This document shows, piece by piece, positions 8,551 to 17,526 of a stretch of DNA of 64,000 nt; positions within the stretch are counted from its first letter, which is position 1; the number at the start of each line of letters is the position of its first letter. The position numbers and the translations under genes were made by a program. Source of the stretch: Bacillus massiliigorillae (GTDB lineage Bacteria > Bacillota > Bacilli > Bacillales > DSM-1321); NCBI RefSeq assembly GCF_000380245.2, contig NZ_HG428741.1, forward strand, positions 1,458,989 to 1,522,988, written 5' to 3'. The notes beneath the pieces are model-generated. The model was not told the origin of the DNA and searched no databases. It saw nothing but the letters and a program-made list of their open reading frames with translations.

Positions 8551-9663
8551 ATGGCTAATAAAACAGCTCAATCACAGAATGTTCACCAAGAATTAGAAAC
8601 TAAGCTTAATCAAGTTATTACACAATTAATTGAATCGGGTAAAAAAGAAAACGAATTAAGTTTTGAAGAAGTAAACGAGAAGTTATTGCCATTTAATTTG
8701 GATTCAGATGAAATCGATGAAATTGTTCATTCGATTACAAGTCAAGGTGTAGCTGTTAAAGAAGAGCTCACTGAGGAAGATCCAGGAGAAGATCAGCTAA
8801 AAAAAATAGAAGAAAGTGATTTTCATGATTTTAGCGTAAACACTAATGACTTGGTTCGTATGTATTATAAGGAGATTGGAAATGTAGAGCTCCTTTCTGG
8901 AAAAGAAGAAATTGAACTTGCTCAAAAAATTGAAAATGGGGATGAAGAAGCGAAGAGTCAATTAGTAGAAGCAAATCTTCGTCTTGTAGTAAGTATTGCT
9001 AAGCGGTATGCGGGGCGTGGTATGACAATCCTTGACCTTATTCAAGAAGGAAACATGGGTTTGATTAAGGCTGCCGAGAAGTTTGATTATCGAAAAGGAT
9101 TTAAATTCAGTACATATGCTACATGGTGGATTCGACAAGCTATTACTCGCTCAATTGCAGATCAAGCGAGAACAATCCGCATTCCAGTTCATATGGTTGA
9201 AACGATTAATAAGTTGATTCGTATTCGACGACAACTACATCAAGACCTAGGTAGAGAACCATCTCCTGAGGAAATTGGTGAGGAAATGGATTTATCACCT
9301 GAAAAGGTGAGAGAAGTGCTTAAAGTAGCTCAAGAACCTGTTTCGTTAGAGACGCCCATTGGTGATGAAGACGACTCTCATTTAGGGGACTTTATAGAAG
9401 ATCAGGATGCAACATCTCCATCAGAACATGCAACATATGAATTATTAAAAGAACAATTAGAAGATGTGCTGGATACATTAACAGATCGAGAAGAAAATGT
9501 ACTTCGTTTACGCTTTGGTATAGACGATGGAAGAACTAGAACTTTAGAAGAAGTAGGAAAAGTATTTGGTGTTACTCGTGAGCGTATTAGACAGATTGAA
9601 GCAAAAGCACTTAGAAAGTTAAGACACCCTAGTAGAAGTAAGACATTGAAGGATTTTTTATAA
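8551..9663 (+). CDS. RpoD-like (sigma-A type) sigma factor, stand-alone
   Basis: 370 residues. Region 1.1-like N-terminus, region 1.2 (about 97-130), region 2 with KFSTYATWWIRQAITRSIAD (185-204), region 3 (205-285) and region 4 with GVTRERIRQIEAKALRKLR (340-358) are all intact. Regions 2.4 and 4.2 look the same as in the housekeeping factor, so it should read ordinary -10/-35 promoters. Its N-terminal 90 residues differ from the sigma-A I know, and it lacks the usual dnaG neighbour. It is therefore either the genome's only rpoD in a new place or a second copy. It may act in stress or growth-phase switching; this is inference. Confidence 0.9.
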   Translation: MANKTAQSQNVHQELETKLNQVITQLIESGKKENELSFEEVNEKLLPFNLDSDEIDEIVHSITSQGVAVKEELTEEDPGEDQLKKIEESDFHDFSVNTNDLVRMYYKEIGNVELLSGKEEIELAQKIENGDEEAKSQLVEANLRLVVSIAKRYAGRGMTILDLIQEGNMGLIKAAEKFDYRKGFKFSTYATWWIRQAITRSIADQARTIRIPVHMVETINKLIRIRRQLHQDLGREPSPEEIGEEMDLSPEKVREVLKVAQEPVSLETPIGDEDDSHLGDFIEDQDATSPSEHATYELLKEQLEDVLDTLTDREENVLRLRFGIDDGRTRTLEEVGKVFGVTRERIRQIEAKALRKLRHPSRSKTLKDFL

Positions 9664-9700
9664 TAATGATAGAAATCTATAGTTAAAGTTTATATGAAAG

Positions 9701-9748
9701 AAGGATAGATTTGAGCTGATCACTATAGCTTTATCTATCCTTTTTGTT
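9701..9748 (+). terminator. Terminator after the sigma factor gene
   Basis: AAGGATAGAT (9701-9710) pairs with ATCTATCCTT, with inner AGCT/AGCT pairing, followed by TTTTTGTTTTTTT. Confidence 0.8.
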
Positions 9749-9792
9749 TTTTTGAGAATGAATACAATTGTCCATGGTGTCTAAACAATAAG

Positions 9793-10734
9793 TTAAGTTA
9801 GACTTTCACTAAATTGTTCACATAATTCCTCAATATCCTTTTTTCGAGCAATAACTTGAAGCCATTCAGATGGAATATTTGTTAATCCGTAATGGAGTCC
9901 TGCCAGCCCACCTGTAACAGCACCAACGGTATCTGTATCTTGACCTAGATTAACAGCCTTTACTACAGCATCTTCATAAGTGCCTGTTGTTAATAAACAC
10001 CATATAGCTGCTTCGAGTGTACTGATTACGTATCCAGTACTTGTTATTTCATTTATTGAAAGTCTAGAAATATCCTCTTGTAGAATACGCGTAAAATTCA
10101 GTAACTCTTTTTCGTTTTCTCTATTGAAATAGTGGTTTAGAATAACAGATTTCATACTATTATAGGCTTGTATAATGCTTTGCCCATTCATGATATTTAG
10201 TGCTATCTCTATATAGATTGAGCAGGCAATTTTTGAACGAATATGAGCATGCGTGATGCCTGAAACTTCCTCAACCGCTGTAAACTTCTCTTTGTTTGTT
10301 AAATTCTTAACATAGAAAGCTAATGGTAATATGCGCATGAGTGATCCATTTCCGTTACTATACTCATCTCTTTCTCCGGATTCTTTTGGAGCAACACCTT
10401 TCCTAATTTGGGATAGTACGTTAGACGTAGTGATACCAATGTCAAAAGCATGGATTCCATCATGAGTCCAATAGCCTTCATACATCCATTGGCAAAACTT
10501 TTGCTTCATATCTTCTATATTATATCCATTGCAAAGGCTTTCCATGGTACATAAGGTCATCGAGCTATCATCAGACCATGTACCTGGTGGTTTATTATGT
10601 GTGCCATAACCCTTCATGTTGGTTACTTTAGGAAAGGTTCCTCTGTTTAGAAACTCTACAGGAACGCCAAGTGCATCGCCAACGCAAAGTCCGAATAATG
10701 CAGATTTGATTTGATAAAGTGTATTAGTTGTCAT
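9793..10734 (-). CDS. ADP-ribosylglycohydrolase (DraG/ARH family)
   Basis: 313 residues. Motifs typical of the family are visible: GLCVGDALGVPVEF near the N-terminus, WSDDSSMTLC (about residues 53-62) for the metal-binding Asp residues, and GQDTDTVGAVTGGLAGLHYG near the C-terminus. The family removes ADP-ribose from proteins or small molecules using a dinuclear magnesium site in the cytoplasm. ATG at 10734 was chosen because AAAGGGTGA precedes it; the frame extends six codons further without support. No ADP-ribosyltransferase is next to it, so its substrate is unknown. Confidence 0.85.
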   Translation of the reverse strand: MTTNTLYQIKSALFGLCVGDALGVPVEFLNRGTFPKVTNMKGYGTHNKPPGTWSDDSSMTLCTMESLCNGYNIEDMKQKFCQWMYEGYWTHDGIHAFDIGITTSNVLSQIRKGVAPKESGERDEYSNGNGSLMRILPLAFYVKNLTNKEKFTAVEEVSGITHAHIRSKIACSIYIEIALNIMNGQSIIQAYNSMKSVILNHYFNRENEKELLNFTRILQEDISRLSINEITSTGYVISTLEAAIWCLLTTGTYEDAVVKAVNLGQDTDTVGAVTGGLAGLHYGLTNIPSEWLQVIARKKDIEELCEQFSESLT

Positions 10735-10844
10735 GATAATCACCCTTTCCATTATATTTTCTCATATTTTAAAAATTACCTCTAGAATGACTTTAGTAAG
10801 TGAATTTGAATTTATATTTTTTAGAAAAATAAATAAATATGTTC

Positions 10845-10886
10845 CATGTTACATAATATTAGTATATAATAGTATTATGTAACATG
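10845..10886 (+). promoter_or_regulatory. 42-bp palindrome containing the recombinase promoter
   Basis: Two perfect 14-bp arms (CATGTTACATAATA at 10845-10858 and its reverse complement at 10873-10886) flank a 14-bp spacer. The spacer contains TATAAT (10865-10870), and a weak -35 (TTCCAT, 10842-10847) lies 17 bp upstream. AAGGAG and the ATG follow shortly after. A protein bound to both arms would cover the promoter. Confidence 0.6.
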
Positions 10887-10904
10887 ATATAAGGAGAAAA
10901 ACCG

Positions 10905-11471
10905 ATGGAATATGTTGACGCATTGCGAAACACGAAGGATATTTCGAACATTAAAAGGTATTTAAAAAAGCATTCTGAAAGAGACTATGTACTCTTTGTT
11001 TTCGGGATTAACACGGGTCTTAAGATTACCGAGATGCTACCTCTTCAAGTAAAAGATGTGATGGATAGCCAAAATGAAGTGAAGAATTTCATAGAAATAC
11101 CTCAAAAAGAGGGCTTATTAGGTAAAGATGTGTATGTAAATAAACAAGTAAAAATAGCTCTTCGTCATTACATCAAAGAACTAATGCTCAACAATGACGA
11201 TTATTTATTCGCATCAATTAAAACAAAACAGCCTATTAGTCGGCAGCAAGCCTATCGAATTATTCACGATGCAGCAATTGAGGTTGGAATTCAAGGGAAA
11301 ATTGGAACGAATTCAATGAGAAAAACATTTGGCTATCATGCTTATAAAAGGGGAGTAGCAATATCATTACTTCAAAAGTATTTTCATCACTCGACGCGTG
11401 CTGAAACACTTAAATATCTAGGGATTTCAAAGGATGAAGTGATCAAAACAGAAATTGACGTCAACTTATAA
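10905..11471 (+). CDS. Minimal tyrosine recombinase/integrase-like protein
   Basis: 188 residues, only the catalytic domain: no N-terminal core-binding domain. The pattern is recognisable (NTGLKITEML near 37-46, SMRKTFGYHAYKRG 137-150, FHHSTRAETLKYLGI 160-174). The Tyr nucleophile is Y171, with H162 and R139 in place. The first catalytic Arg is Lys (K40), and the His of the HxxR motif is Asn (N136). Such short integrase-like proteins occur singly in Bacillus genomes. It may recombine poorly or act as a DNA-binding regulator. The palindrome in its own promoter supports autoregulation or self-site binding; this is inference. Confidence 0.75.
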   Translation: MEYVDALRNTKDISNIKRYLKKHSERDYVLFVFGINTGLKITEMLPLQVKDVMDSQNEVKNFIEIPQKEGLLGKDVYVNKQVKIALRHYIKELMLNNDDYLFASIKTKQPISRQQAYRIIHDAAIEVGIQGKIGTNSMRKTFGYHAYKRGVAISLLQKYFHHSTRAETLKYLGISKDEVIKTEIDVNL

Positions 11472-11610
11472 TGTGAAGCTGTAATTGTTGGACAGGGAAA
11501 CTCCATCAATTATTCATTTATTCAATCGGAATCTTTTTACCGTTTGTTGAAACAGAGTTAGCTAGTACTGGTAAGTCATGTTGCATACAACGATAAGGGA
11601 GGATGAAAAG

Positions 11611-12108
11611 ATGAATATTCGAGAAAGTGAATTACCTGGTATTGGATGTAAATTTGAGGCGATTACAGAAGAAAATGAAAAGTTAGCAATCATCATACAT
11701 GATGATGGTAGGCGTGAGCTTTATCATTTTGATTCAGAACATGAAGAGAGTGTCTCTAGTATTCGATTAAGTGATAGTGAGGCGCGAAAAGTTGCTTCAA
11801 TATTAGGTGGGATGGTATATAAGCCAAAAGCGTTAGAAACCATTGAAATGGCATTTGATGGGCTTATGATTGAGTGGTTTAAGGTTGAACCGAATGCTCC
11901 AGTTATACAAAAAACAATTGGTGATCTTAGTATTCGTAATGCTTACAATGTTAATATCATTGCTGTTTTAAAGAACAATATGAAGAAATTATTTACCCCA
12001 GGTTCCGACTCTGTTATCGAGGTAGGGGATACTTTGGTCATTTCAGGTGAAAGGCCAGAAGTAAAGAAATTCATTAACGAATTACTAGGAAAAAGAGGTG
12101 ATTCATAA
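11611..12108 (+). CDS. khtT: Potassium/proton antiporter regulatory subunit KhtT
   Basis: 165 residues, the length of Bacillus KhtT (YhaT). An N-terminal region (NIRESELPGIGCKFEAIT) is followed by a C-terminal RCK_C/TrkA-C domain (about residues 75-160, ending in GDTLVISGERPEVKKFINEL), which binds a nucleotide in this family. It sits on the cytoplasmic face and gates KhtU. ATG at 11611 lies seven bases after AAGGGAGGATG. The next gene overlaps its stop by one base, so the two are coupled. No khtS-like gene precedes it. Confidence 0.88.
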   Translation: MNIRESELPGIGCKFEAITEENEKLAIIIHDDGRRELYHFDSEHEESVSSIRLSDSEARKVASILGGMVYKPKALETIEMAFDGLMIEWFKVEPNAPVIQKTIGDLSIRNAYNVNIIAVLKNNMKKLFTPGSDSVIEVGDTLVISGERPEVKKFINELLGKRGDS

Positions 12109-13337
12109 TGGTGAATGATTTAGTTCTTGAAGTTGGTACGGCGCTTATCTTAATTGCAATTGCTGCAATTATAGCGGGTAAATTAAAATTTTCCATCATA
12201 CCTTTTCTTATTGTAATGGGTATGCTTGTTGGGCCACATGCTCCACAAATTGGAGTAATTGATCTTCGCTTTATAGAAAGCTATGAAATTATTGAATTTC
12301 TAGGCAGAGTAGGCGTGTTATTTTTACTTTTTTATCTTGGGCTAGAGTTCTCGGTGAAGAAGTTGGTTAAATCTGGGAAAAACATAGTTATTGGTGGAAC
12401 CATTTATATAGCTATAAATTTTAGTTTAGGATTAATTTACGGGTGGGTTTTTGGTTTTCCTCTTTTAGAAATACTCATAATTGCCGGAATAATTACTTTT
12501 TCTTCGAGTGCCATTGTTGCAAAAGTGTTGGTGGACTTACGAAGAACAGGGAACAAAGAAACAGAGCTAATATTAGGGATTATCATGTTTGAAGATATTA
12601 TTTTAGCTGTGTATCTCTCAATTGTTTCAGGCCTTGTATTGGGTAATTCTACATCATTTATTGGGACATTAACGTCCATAGGAATTTCACTAGGTTATAT
12701 TTTGTTATTCTTCGTTATTGCTAGAAGGGCAACACCTCTATTAAATAAACTGTTAAGCATAACATCTAATGAAATATTTATCATTGTTATCTTTGCAGCT
12801 CTATTCTTTATTTCGGGTATATCAGAAACAATTCATGTAGCCGAGGCAATTGGCGCATTATTATTAGGTCTTGTTTTTTCAGAAACAGAACAAAGTGATC
12901 GTATAGAACGTCTAGTTGTTCCATTCAGAGATTTCTTCGGAGCTATTTTCTTCTTTAGCTTTGGATTAAGCATTGATCCATTCTCACTTGGAGAAGCTGT
13001 CTGGTTAACGATAGGTGCAGTTGTATTAAGCATAATTGGTAATTTTATTGCTGGTTTAGTTGCAGGGAGGAGAGCGGGGCTTTCTCATAAAGCATCGTCC
13101 AATATTGGATTAACAATCGTTTCGAGAGGAGAATTCTCGATCATATTGGCGAATTTGGCGATTGCCGGTAGTTTAATGAGTATTATAAAGCCGTTTGCAG
13201 CTTTATATGTTCTTATACTGGCTATTCTCGGACCTTTTCTTACGAAGGAATCGAAACGAATATATCTCATGCTAAATAAGGTGTTCAAATGGAGTCATAG
13301 TAAAAACACTCCAAAACAACATAATCATACAAGTTAA
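12108..13337 (+). CDS. khtU: Potassium/proton antiporter KhtU (CPA2 family)
   Basis: 409 residues, hydrophobic throughout with about 11-13 membrane segments, of the CPA2 (Na/H exchanger) type. LGRVGVLFLLFYLGLEFSV and SSSAIVAKVLVDL are typical family segments. It exports potassium in exchange for protons and in Bacillus protects against high pH and toxic metabolites such as methylglyoxal. The ATG overlaps the khtT stop (TAATG). The C-terminus is a short hydrophilic tail. A strong terminator follows, so the operon is khtTU. Confidence 0.88.
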   Translation: MVNDLVLEVGTALILIAIAAIIAGKLKFSIIPFLIVMGMLVGPHAPQIGVIDLRFIESYEIIEFLGRVGVLFLLFYLGLEFSVKKLVKSGKNIVIGGTIYIAINFSLGLIYGWVFGFPLLEILIIAGIITFSSSAIVAKVLVDLRRTGNKETELILGIIMFEDIILAVYLSIVSGLVLGNSTSFIGTLTSIGISLGYILLFFVIARRATPLLNKLLSITSNEIFIIVIFAALFFISGISETIHVAEAIGALLLGLVFSETEQSDRIERLVVPFRDFFGAIFFFSFGLSIDPFSLGEAVWLTIGAVVLSIIGNFIAGLVAGRRAGLSHKASSNIGLTIVSRGEFSIILANLAIAGSLMSIIKPFAALYVLILAILGPFLTKESKRIYLMLNKVFKWSHSKNTPKQHNHTS

Positions 13338-13340
13338 AGC

Positions 13341-13396
13341 AATCCTGCTTAAACAAAGGGTTAAGACGCGAATCCATTGTTTAAGCAGGATTTTGT
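13341..13396 (+). terminator. Terminator after khtTU
   Basis: AATCCTGCTTAAACAA (13341-13356) pairs over 16 bases with TTGTTTAAGCAGGATT (13377-13392), followed by a short T-rich tail. Confidence 0.75.
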
Positions 13397-13536
13397 ATTT
13401 TCTGAAAAATGTTGCAACAAATGATGTATGTAATACGTTTACTATATAGGGTGCAATTTTTCGTTGTATCTTTAGTCCAACTATTGATTGCGGTTAGATT
13501 GAATTGGGTAAATGATACGCAAAGGAGGGAGCATAA

Positions 13537-15243
13537 TTGAAAAGTGATGAACTTGAAAGGAAAATTCAAAATATTGAGCAAACCATTGTAACTTTAAATG
13601 AAGTATTAGTACAGTTAAAAGAGCAAAAGTGTGAAGCGGTTCAGGTTGAAGAAACGAAGATGAAACAACAAGAAGTGATTGTTAAACCAGTTCATGAAGA
13701 ACAATCCATGCCTCAGCAGTCCATAGATGTAGTAACGCAGGTTGTCCAACGTAAGGAGGAGGAGAAAGAATCATTCGATTTACTTCGATTCTGTCAAACG
13801 TGGTTGCCGAGAATATTTGTGGGGATTATGATGCTCGGAGTTGTTTGGTTATTTAAAGCAGGAATAGATACTGGTTTATTGCAACCGCCAATGCGAATTG
13901 CCTTTGGTTTTATTTTGACAATAATCTTGTTCTTTGTTGGAGAAAGACAAATTAAGGCGAAGCGCCATAGACTAGGGTTAGTGCTTTTAGGTGGAAGTGT
14001 TGCAGCCATTGTTATTACAACATTTGCAGCCCATTATTTATACGCATATATACCAGCTTCAATTGCATTTATTTTGAATATTTTATGGATCATAGGTGGA
14101 ATTTATATTTCTAACCGACATAAATCAGAGTATTTAGCAATATTTGTTTCAGTAGGGGCGTTTTTCGTTCCATTTTTAATTAATAGCACTGAACCAAATG
14201 TGTATGTGTTCTTAGGATATGAAATGTTATTAACGTTTTCGTTGTTATTTTATGCTAAATATAAGCTTTATAAGATTTTATATGTAACAGCATATACGGT
14301 TGCTCAAGTTGTAATAGGTACATTCTTGATTTTTTCACCTTTTGCTTCATTAAATCTAGAGTTAAGTGTTGTTTATAGCATTTGGCAAATAGGATTATAT
14401 ATGCATTTTAGTAAAGAGGATTCTTATATTGTTAATCAGAGACTTGGTATTTTTGCGATCAATGGAGTATTCCTCATCATGTTGATACGTGGACTAGACC
14501 AATATGTAACAACAAGTCTTTTAGTGGCGAGTATAGCTTTTCTAATAATGGTGTTTATAAGCTTGAGAAAAGATAAAAAAATGCTAGTATCTAATGTTGC
14601 ATTTGCATTAGTAATGCTCTCAGTAGCTAGTATTATTACGCGTGAATTCGATGGAGATAGTCAGATTCTTCTACTATTAATACAAGGCTTCATTGCCATG
14701 TATTTAGGTTATATATTGAAGAATAAATATAAGGTCATTATCGGGAGCGTTCTTTATATAATTGGCGCTGTACCAACAATTGAAACACCTATTACACATT
14801 TAGCATCGACAATCGTACTCGCTCATATAATCTTAAACGCTACTTTACTTGTTATTTTTTATAAGATGGGAAAAAAAGTATTAGCAAAGTCGAAAATGAG
14901 ATTTCAGCTATTTGTTTATGGTATTATGTGTATTGTTTTCGTTACATTAACGAAAATAGGTTATGCTGTTACAAATGACTGGGATGTGAATCAGGTTATC
15001 GTTTCATTTATATGGATGGTATACGCATCATGTACAATAGGGTTTGGACGGACTACAAAGGTTCATAATCTTTTCTCAAAAAATGAGATTATTTATATCG
15101 GTTTAGCTGTTCTGTTTATTACGGTAGGGAAATTATTCTTTATTGATTTACAAACAGTAAGCATGACAATTCGAGCTATTCTTTTCTTAATTATTGGTAG
15201 TATTGGAGTGGGGATTTCAAGACTGTTTTTTATAAAGAAATAG
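13537..15243 (+). CDS. DUF2339-type polytopic membrane protein
   Basis: 568 residues. Residues 1-35 form a short coiled coil (ELERKIQNIEQTIVTLNEVL), 36-85 are charged and low-complexity, and the rest is a series of about 14-16 hydrophobic segments. This N-terminal coil plus many-helix layout is that of DUF2339 predicted membrane proteins, whose function is not known. The start is TTG at 13537, seven bases after AAAGGAGGG. It stands alone between terminators. Confidence 0.75.
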   Translation: MKSDELERKIQNIEQTIVTLNEVLVQLKEQKCEAVQVEETKMKQQEVIVKPVHEEQSMPQQSIDVVTQVVQRKEEEKESFDLLRFCQTWLPRIFVGIMMLGVVWLFKAGIDTGLLQPPMRIAFGFILTIILFFVGERQIKAKRHRLGLVLLGGSVAAIVITTFAAHYLYAYIPASIAFILNILWIIGGIYISNRHKSEYLAIFVSVGAFFVPFLINSTEPNVYVFLGYEMLLTFSLLFYAKYKLYKILYVTAYTVAQVVIGTFLIFSPFASLNLELSVVYSIWQIGLYMHFSKEDSYIVNQRLGIFAINGVFLIMLIRGLDQYVTTSLLVASIAFLIMVFISLRKDKKMLVSNVAFALVMLSVASIITREFDGDSQILLLLIQGFIAMYLGYILKNKYKVIIGSVLYIIGAVPTIETPITHLASTIVLAHIILNATLLVIFYKMGKKVLAKSKMRFQLFVYGIMCIVFVTLTKIGYAVTNDWDVNQVIVSFIWMVYASCTIGFGRTTKVHNLFSKNEIIYIGLAVLFITVGKLFFIDLQTVSMTIRAILFLIIGSIGVGISRLFFIKK

Positions 15244-15268
15244 AATTTTATAGTGCTAGCCATCATTT

Positions 15269-15310
15269 AGGCAGCCGAAAAGTGAGTGAAGTTCACTTTC
15301 TCGGCTGCCT
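15269..15310. terminator. Hairpin between convergent genes
   Basis: AGGCAGCCGA pairs with TCGGCTGCCT, with AAGTGA/TCACTT inside. It lies between the DUF2339 gene and the convergent DoxX gene and may serve both, although there is no long T-run on either side. Confidence 0.55.
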
Positions 15311-15366
15311 ATAAGTATGGATATTCTGATGGCGAAAGTGGGTCTTGTTATCAAAATGTAAAAATA

Positions 15367-15792
15367 TTAAGCTACTATTTTACTTTCACTTTTTTTCTTT
15401 TTAAAAATGATTGAATCTAATGCTAACATCTGACTTCCATTTATCATTATAAAAATGGCCAGTGCTAATAAAGCGATATCTAATTCATAACCTGCACCTT
15501 GTCCATTACCTAAAAAACCGGCTGCTAGTTTTACCTTCAATATTGCTCCTGCCATTAATACAATAAATAGTGCCGACACAAATCTACTGCCTAACCCAAT
15601 CACTAATGCAATTCCACCAACAAGTTCAATTAGACCAACTCCATATGCCATAAATCCTGGTAAACCAATGCTCTCAAACCAACCAACTATATTCTCAATT
15701 CCATCTTGGAATTTTGCTAAGCCATGAATAAAAAATGTAATCCCTAATATTAACCGTAAAATTAATGTGCTTACTTCAAATTTATTAATCAT
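15367..15792 (-). CDS. DoxX-family membrane protein
   Basis: 141 residues with four hydrophobic helices; LRLILGITFFIHGLAKF at the N-terminus and GLIELVGGIALVIG in the middle are typical of DoxX. DoxX proteins are small integral membrane proteins often found next to ring-cleaving dioxygenases or redox genes; in B. subtilis yfiD sits beside catE. Here it begins 39 bases after an extradiol-dioxygenase gene on the same strand, which supports an operon in aromatic or quinone metabolism. Biochemical role not established by the sequence. Confidence 0.82.
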   Translation of the reverse strand: MINKFEVSTLILRLILGITFFIHGLAKFQDGIENIVGWFESIGLPGFMAYGVGLIELVGGIALVIGLGSRFVSALFIVLMAGAILKVKLAAGFLGNGQGAGYELDIALLALAIFIMINGSQMLALDSIIFKKKKSESKIVA

Positions 15793-15831
15793 TTATTATA
15801 TTTCTCCCCATTAGTTCATTTTATTTAGTTA

Positions 15832-16611
15832 TCATCCAAATTGCCATACACTATGACTTAAAGTGCCATAGCGATAGCTGCGATGTAATAAAGTTGCTTT
15901 TGGTTCGTTATTAGCTGCACCCATAGCATAAAAGATTGGAACAAAGTGTTCCTTAGCATAAGCAGGAACAGCCATATCGGCTGTTGGTGCTAAAGAATAA
16001 TAGTCAAATAGGGATTCAGTATCCCAATTTGTTAAATGTTTCTCTAACCATTCATCAAAAGCAAGTGCCCATGTTTCAACTTCTCCATTGTCTTCCCATT
16101 TTAATGCGCGAAGGTTATGTACGGTTCCTCCACTTCCAATAATAAGTACATCTTTTTCTCGAAGAGACGATAAGGATTGCCCAATTTTAAATTGTTCTTT
16201 TGGTGATAGAGTAGGATTTACAGACATTGCAATTACAGGAATATCAGCATTCGGATATAGTTCTCTAAGAACAACCCATGCTCCATGATCTAAACCTCGA
16301 TTTGTTTCTTTTTTAAACGGTACACCTTGAGTATGGAATAATTCTTCAATTTCTTTAGTAATTGAACTTTTCCCAATGGCCGGATATTGAATAGTATATA
16401 AAGCCTCTGGAAAACCTCCAAAATCATAAATGGTACTATATTGATCAACATCACTTACATGTTGAATTGTTGATTCCCAATGAGCTGAAAAAAGAACTAT
16501 GGCTTGAGGTCTCGGTATAGAGCGACCTAAATCTTTTAAAAATTGTGTGTATTCGTTAGTTTCTATTGCTAATAGTGGTGCTCCATGAGCGATAAAATAA
16601 GATGGTATCAA
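15832..16611 (-). CDS. LigB-type extradiol ring-cleavage dioxygenase
   Basis: 259 residues, the length of the DODA/YgiD group. It starts IPSYFIAHGAPLLAIE, with the iron-ligand His of the HG motif; LFSAHWES (second His) and NRGLDHGAWVVLRELYP (third His and Asp) follow. These are class III, non-haem Fe(II) dioxygenases that open catechol-like rings in the cytoplasm. The start is TTG, seven bases after AAGGAGGTAATAATC. DoxX follows in the same operon, and an XRE-cupin regulator diverges upstream and may control it. Substrate unknown. Confidence 0.85.
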   Translation of the reverse strand: MIPSYFIAHGAPLLAIETNEYTQFLKDLGRSIPRPQAIVLFSAHWESTIQHVSDVDQYSTIYDFGGFPEALYTIQYPAIGKSSITKEIEELFHTQGVPFKKETNRGLDHGAWVVLRELYPNADIPVIAMSVNPTLSPKEQFKIGQSLSSLREKDVLIIGSGGTVHNLRALKWEDNGEVETWALAFDEWLEKHLTNWDTESLFDYYSLAPTADMAVPAYAKEHFVPIFYAMGAANNEPKATLLHRSYRYGTLSHSVWQFG

Positions 16612-16867
16612 GATTATTACCTCCTTGTATTTAAAACAATTATTTTTTGTATATGATTTACAGTTTTCTTGTTGCCTCGATTAAAAATTTCTACATTAAT
16701 CTATTAATAATCACATCCTCTTCTAATTCAAATGCAGAAAGTATTCTTAAAAGAATATAATATTCATATTAAGAAACTTATAAAGAAAAATAAAAACCTG
16801 AAACTTAGGTAATTTGTTTTCTTATGTGAATATTTGTTTTTTAAAAGATAACAAAAATATAGTTAGA

Positions 16868-16895
16868 TTGTCAATACTTTTTTTGCTATTATAGA
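16868..16895 (+). promoter_or_regulatory. Candidate promoter for the XRE-cupin regulator
   Basis: TTGTCA (16868-16873), a 16-bp spacer and TATAGA (16890-16895) lie about 40 bases before the regulator. The rest of the 322-bp divergent region (16612-16933) is very AT-rich, with no clear operator seen. Confidence 0.4.
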
Positions 16896-16933
16896 AATAT
16901 ATTCTCTATTAGGAAACATTTGAGGTGGTTAAG

Positions 16934-17473
16934 TTGGATATTGGCTCAAAAATTCGTACTATACGAAAACGAAAGAAAATTACTATTGCACAAATGTGTG
17001 AATCAACAGGGCTTTCAAAAGGGTTTGTCAGCAATGTTGAGAATAACAACACTTCTCCATCCATAAATACGTTGCAAACAATTGCTAGCTTTTTGAAGGT
17101 TCCTTTATCTTATTTGTTGTTAGAAAAGGAACAACATATGAGGGTTGTAAGAAAAGATTCAAGAACAAATTCTTCATTTAATGGTTTAAAGGTTGAACAT
17201 TTAACTTCAAGAGCAGGCTTAAAAATGATGATTGTGGAATTACCTCCGGGTACTTCTATAGGGGAGCCAAATGCACATCAAGGAGAAGAATGTCATTTAG
17301 TTTTAGAAGGCAAAATATTAGCAGAACAGGGAGAAGATTCGGTAGTTGTTGAAGAAGGGGATTCTTTCAGTTGGAATGCAAGTGTACCACATTACGTCAA
17401 AAATATTGGTGATACAAAAGCAGTTGTGTTAATTTCTGTCTATTCAGATGCGGAGCTTAGTGACATATTGTAA
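16934..17473 (+). CDS. XRE-family regulator with C-terminal cupin domain
   Basis: About 179 residues. The N-terminal HTH_3 (residues 4-60: IRTIRKRKKITIAQMCESTGLSKGFVSNVENN) is followed by a small cupin (about 95-170: PPGTSIGEPNAHQGEECHLVLEGK, GDSFSWNASVPHYVKN). Proteins of this build repress amine, aldehyde or antibiotic-related genes and sense a ligand in the cupin. TTG at 16934 fits GAGGTGG with a five-base spacing; GTG at 16925 would sit inside that site. Divergent to the dioxygenase-DoxX operon, which is the likely target. Confidence 0.8.
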   Translation: MDIGSKIRTIRKRKKITIAQMCESTGLSKGFVSNVENNNTSPSINTLQTIASFLKVPLSYLLLEKEQHMRVVRKDSRTNSSFNGLKVEHLTSRAGLKMMIVELPPGTSIGEPNAHQGEECHLVLEGKILAEQGEDSVVVEEGDSFSWNASVPHYVKNIGDTKAVVLISVYSDAELSDIL

Positions 17474-17482
17474 AAGTAAACG

Positions 17483-17526
17483 AAAAAGGTGGAGGAAAAC
17501 GAGTTGTTTTTCTCCACCTTTTTTAA
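17483..17526 (+). terminator. Terminator after the XRE-cupin gene
   Basis: AAAAAGGTGGAG pairs with CTCCACCTTTTT, with an additional AAAAC/GTTTT inside, ending in TTTTTT. Confidence 0.85.
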
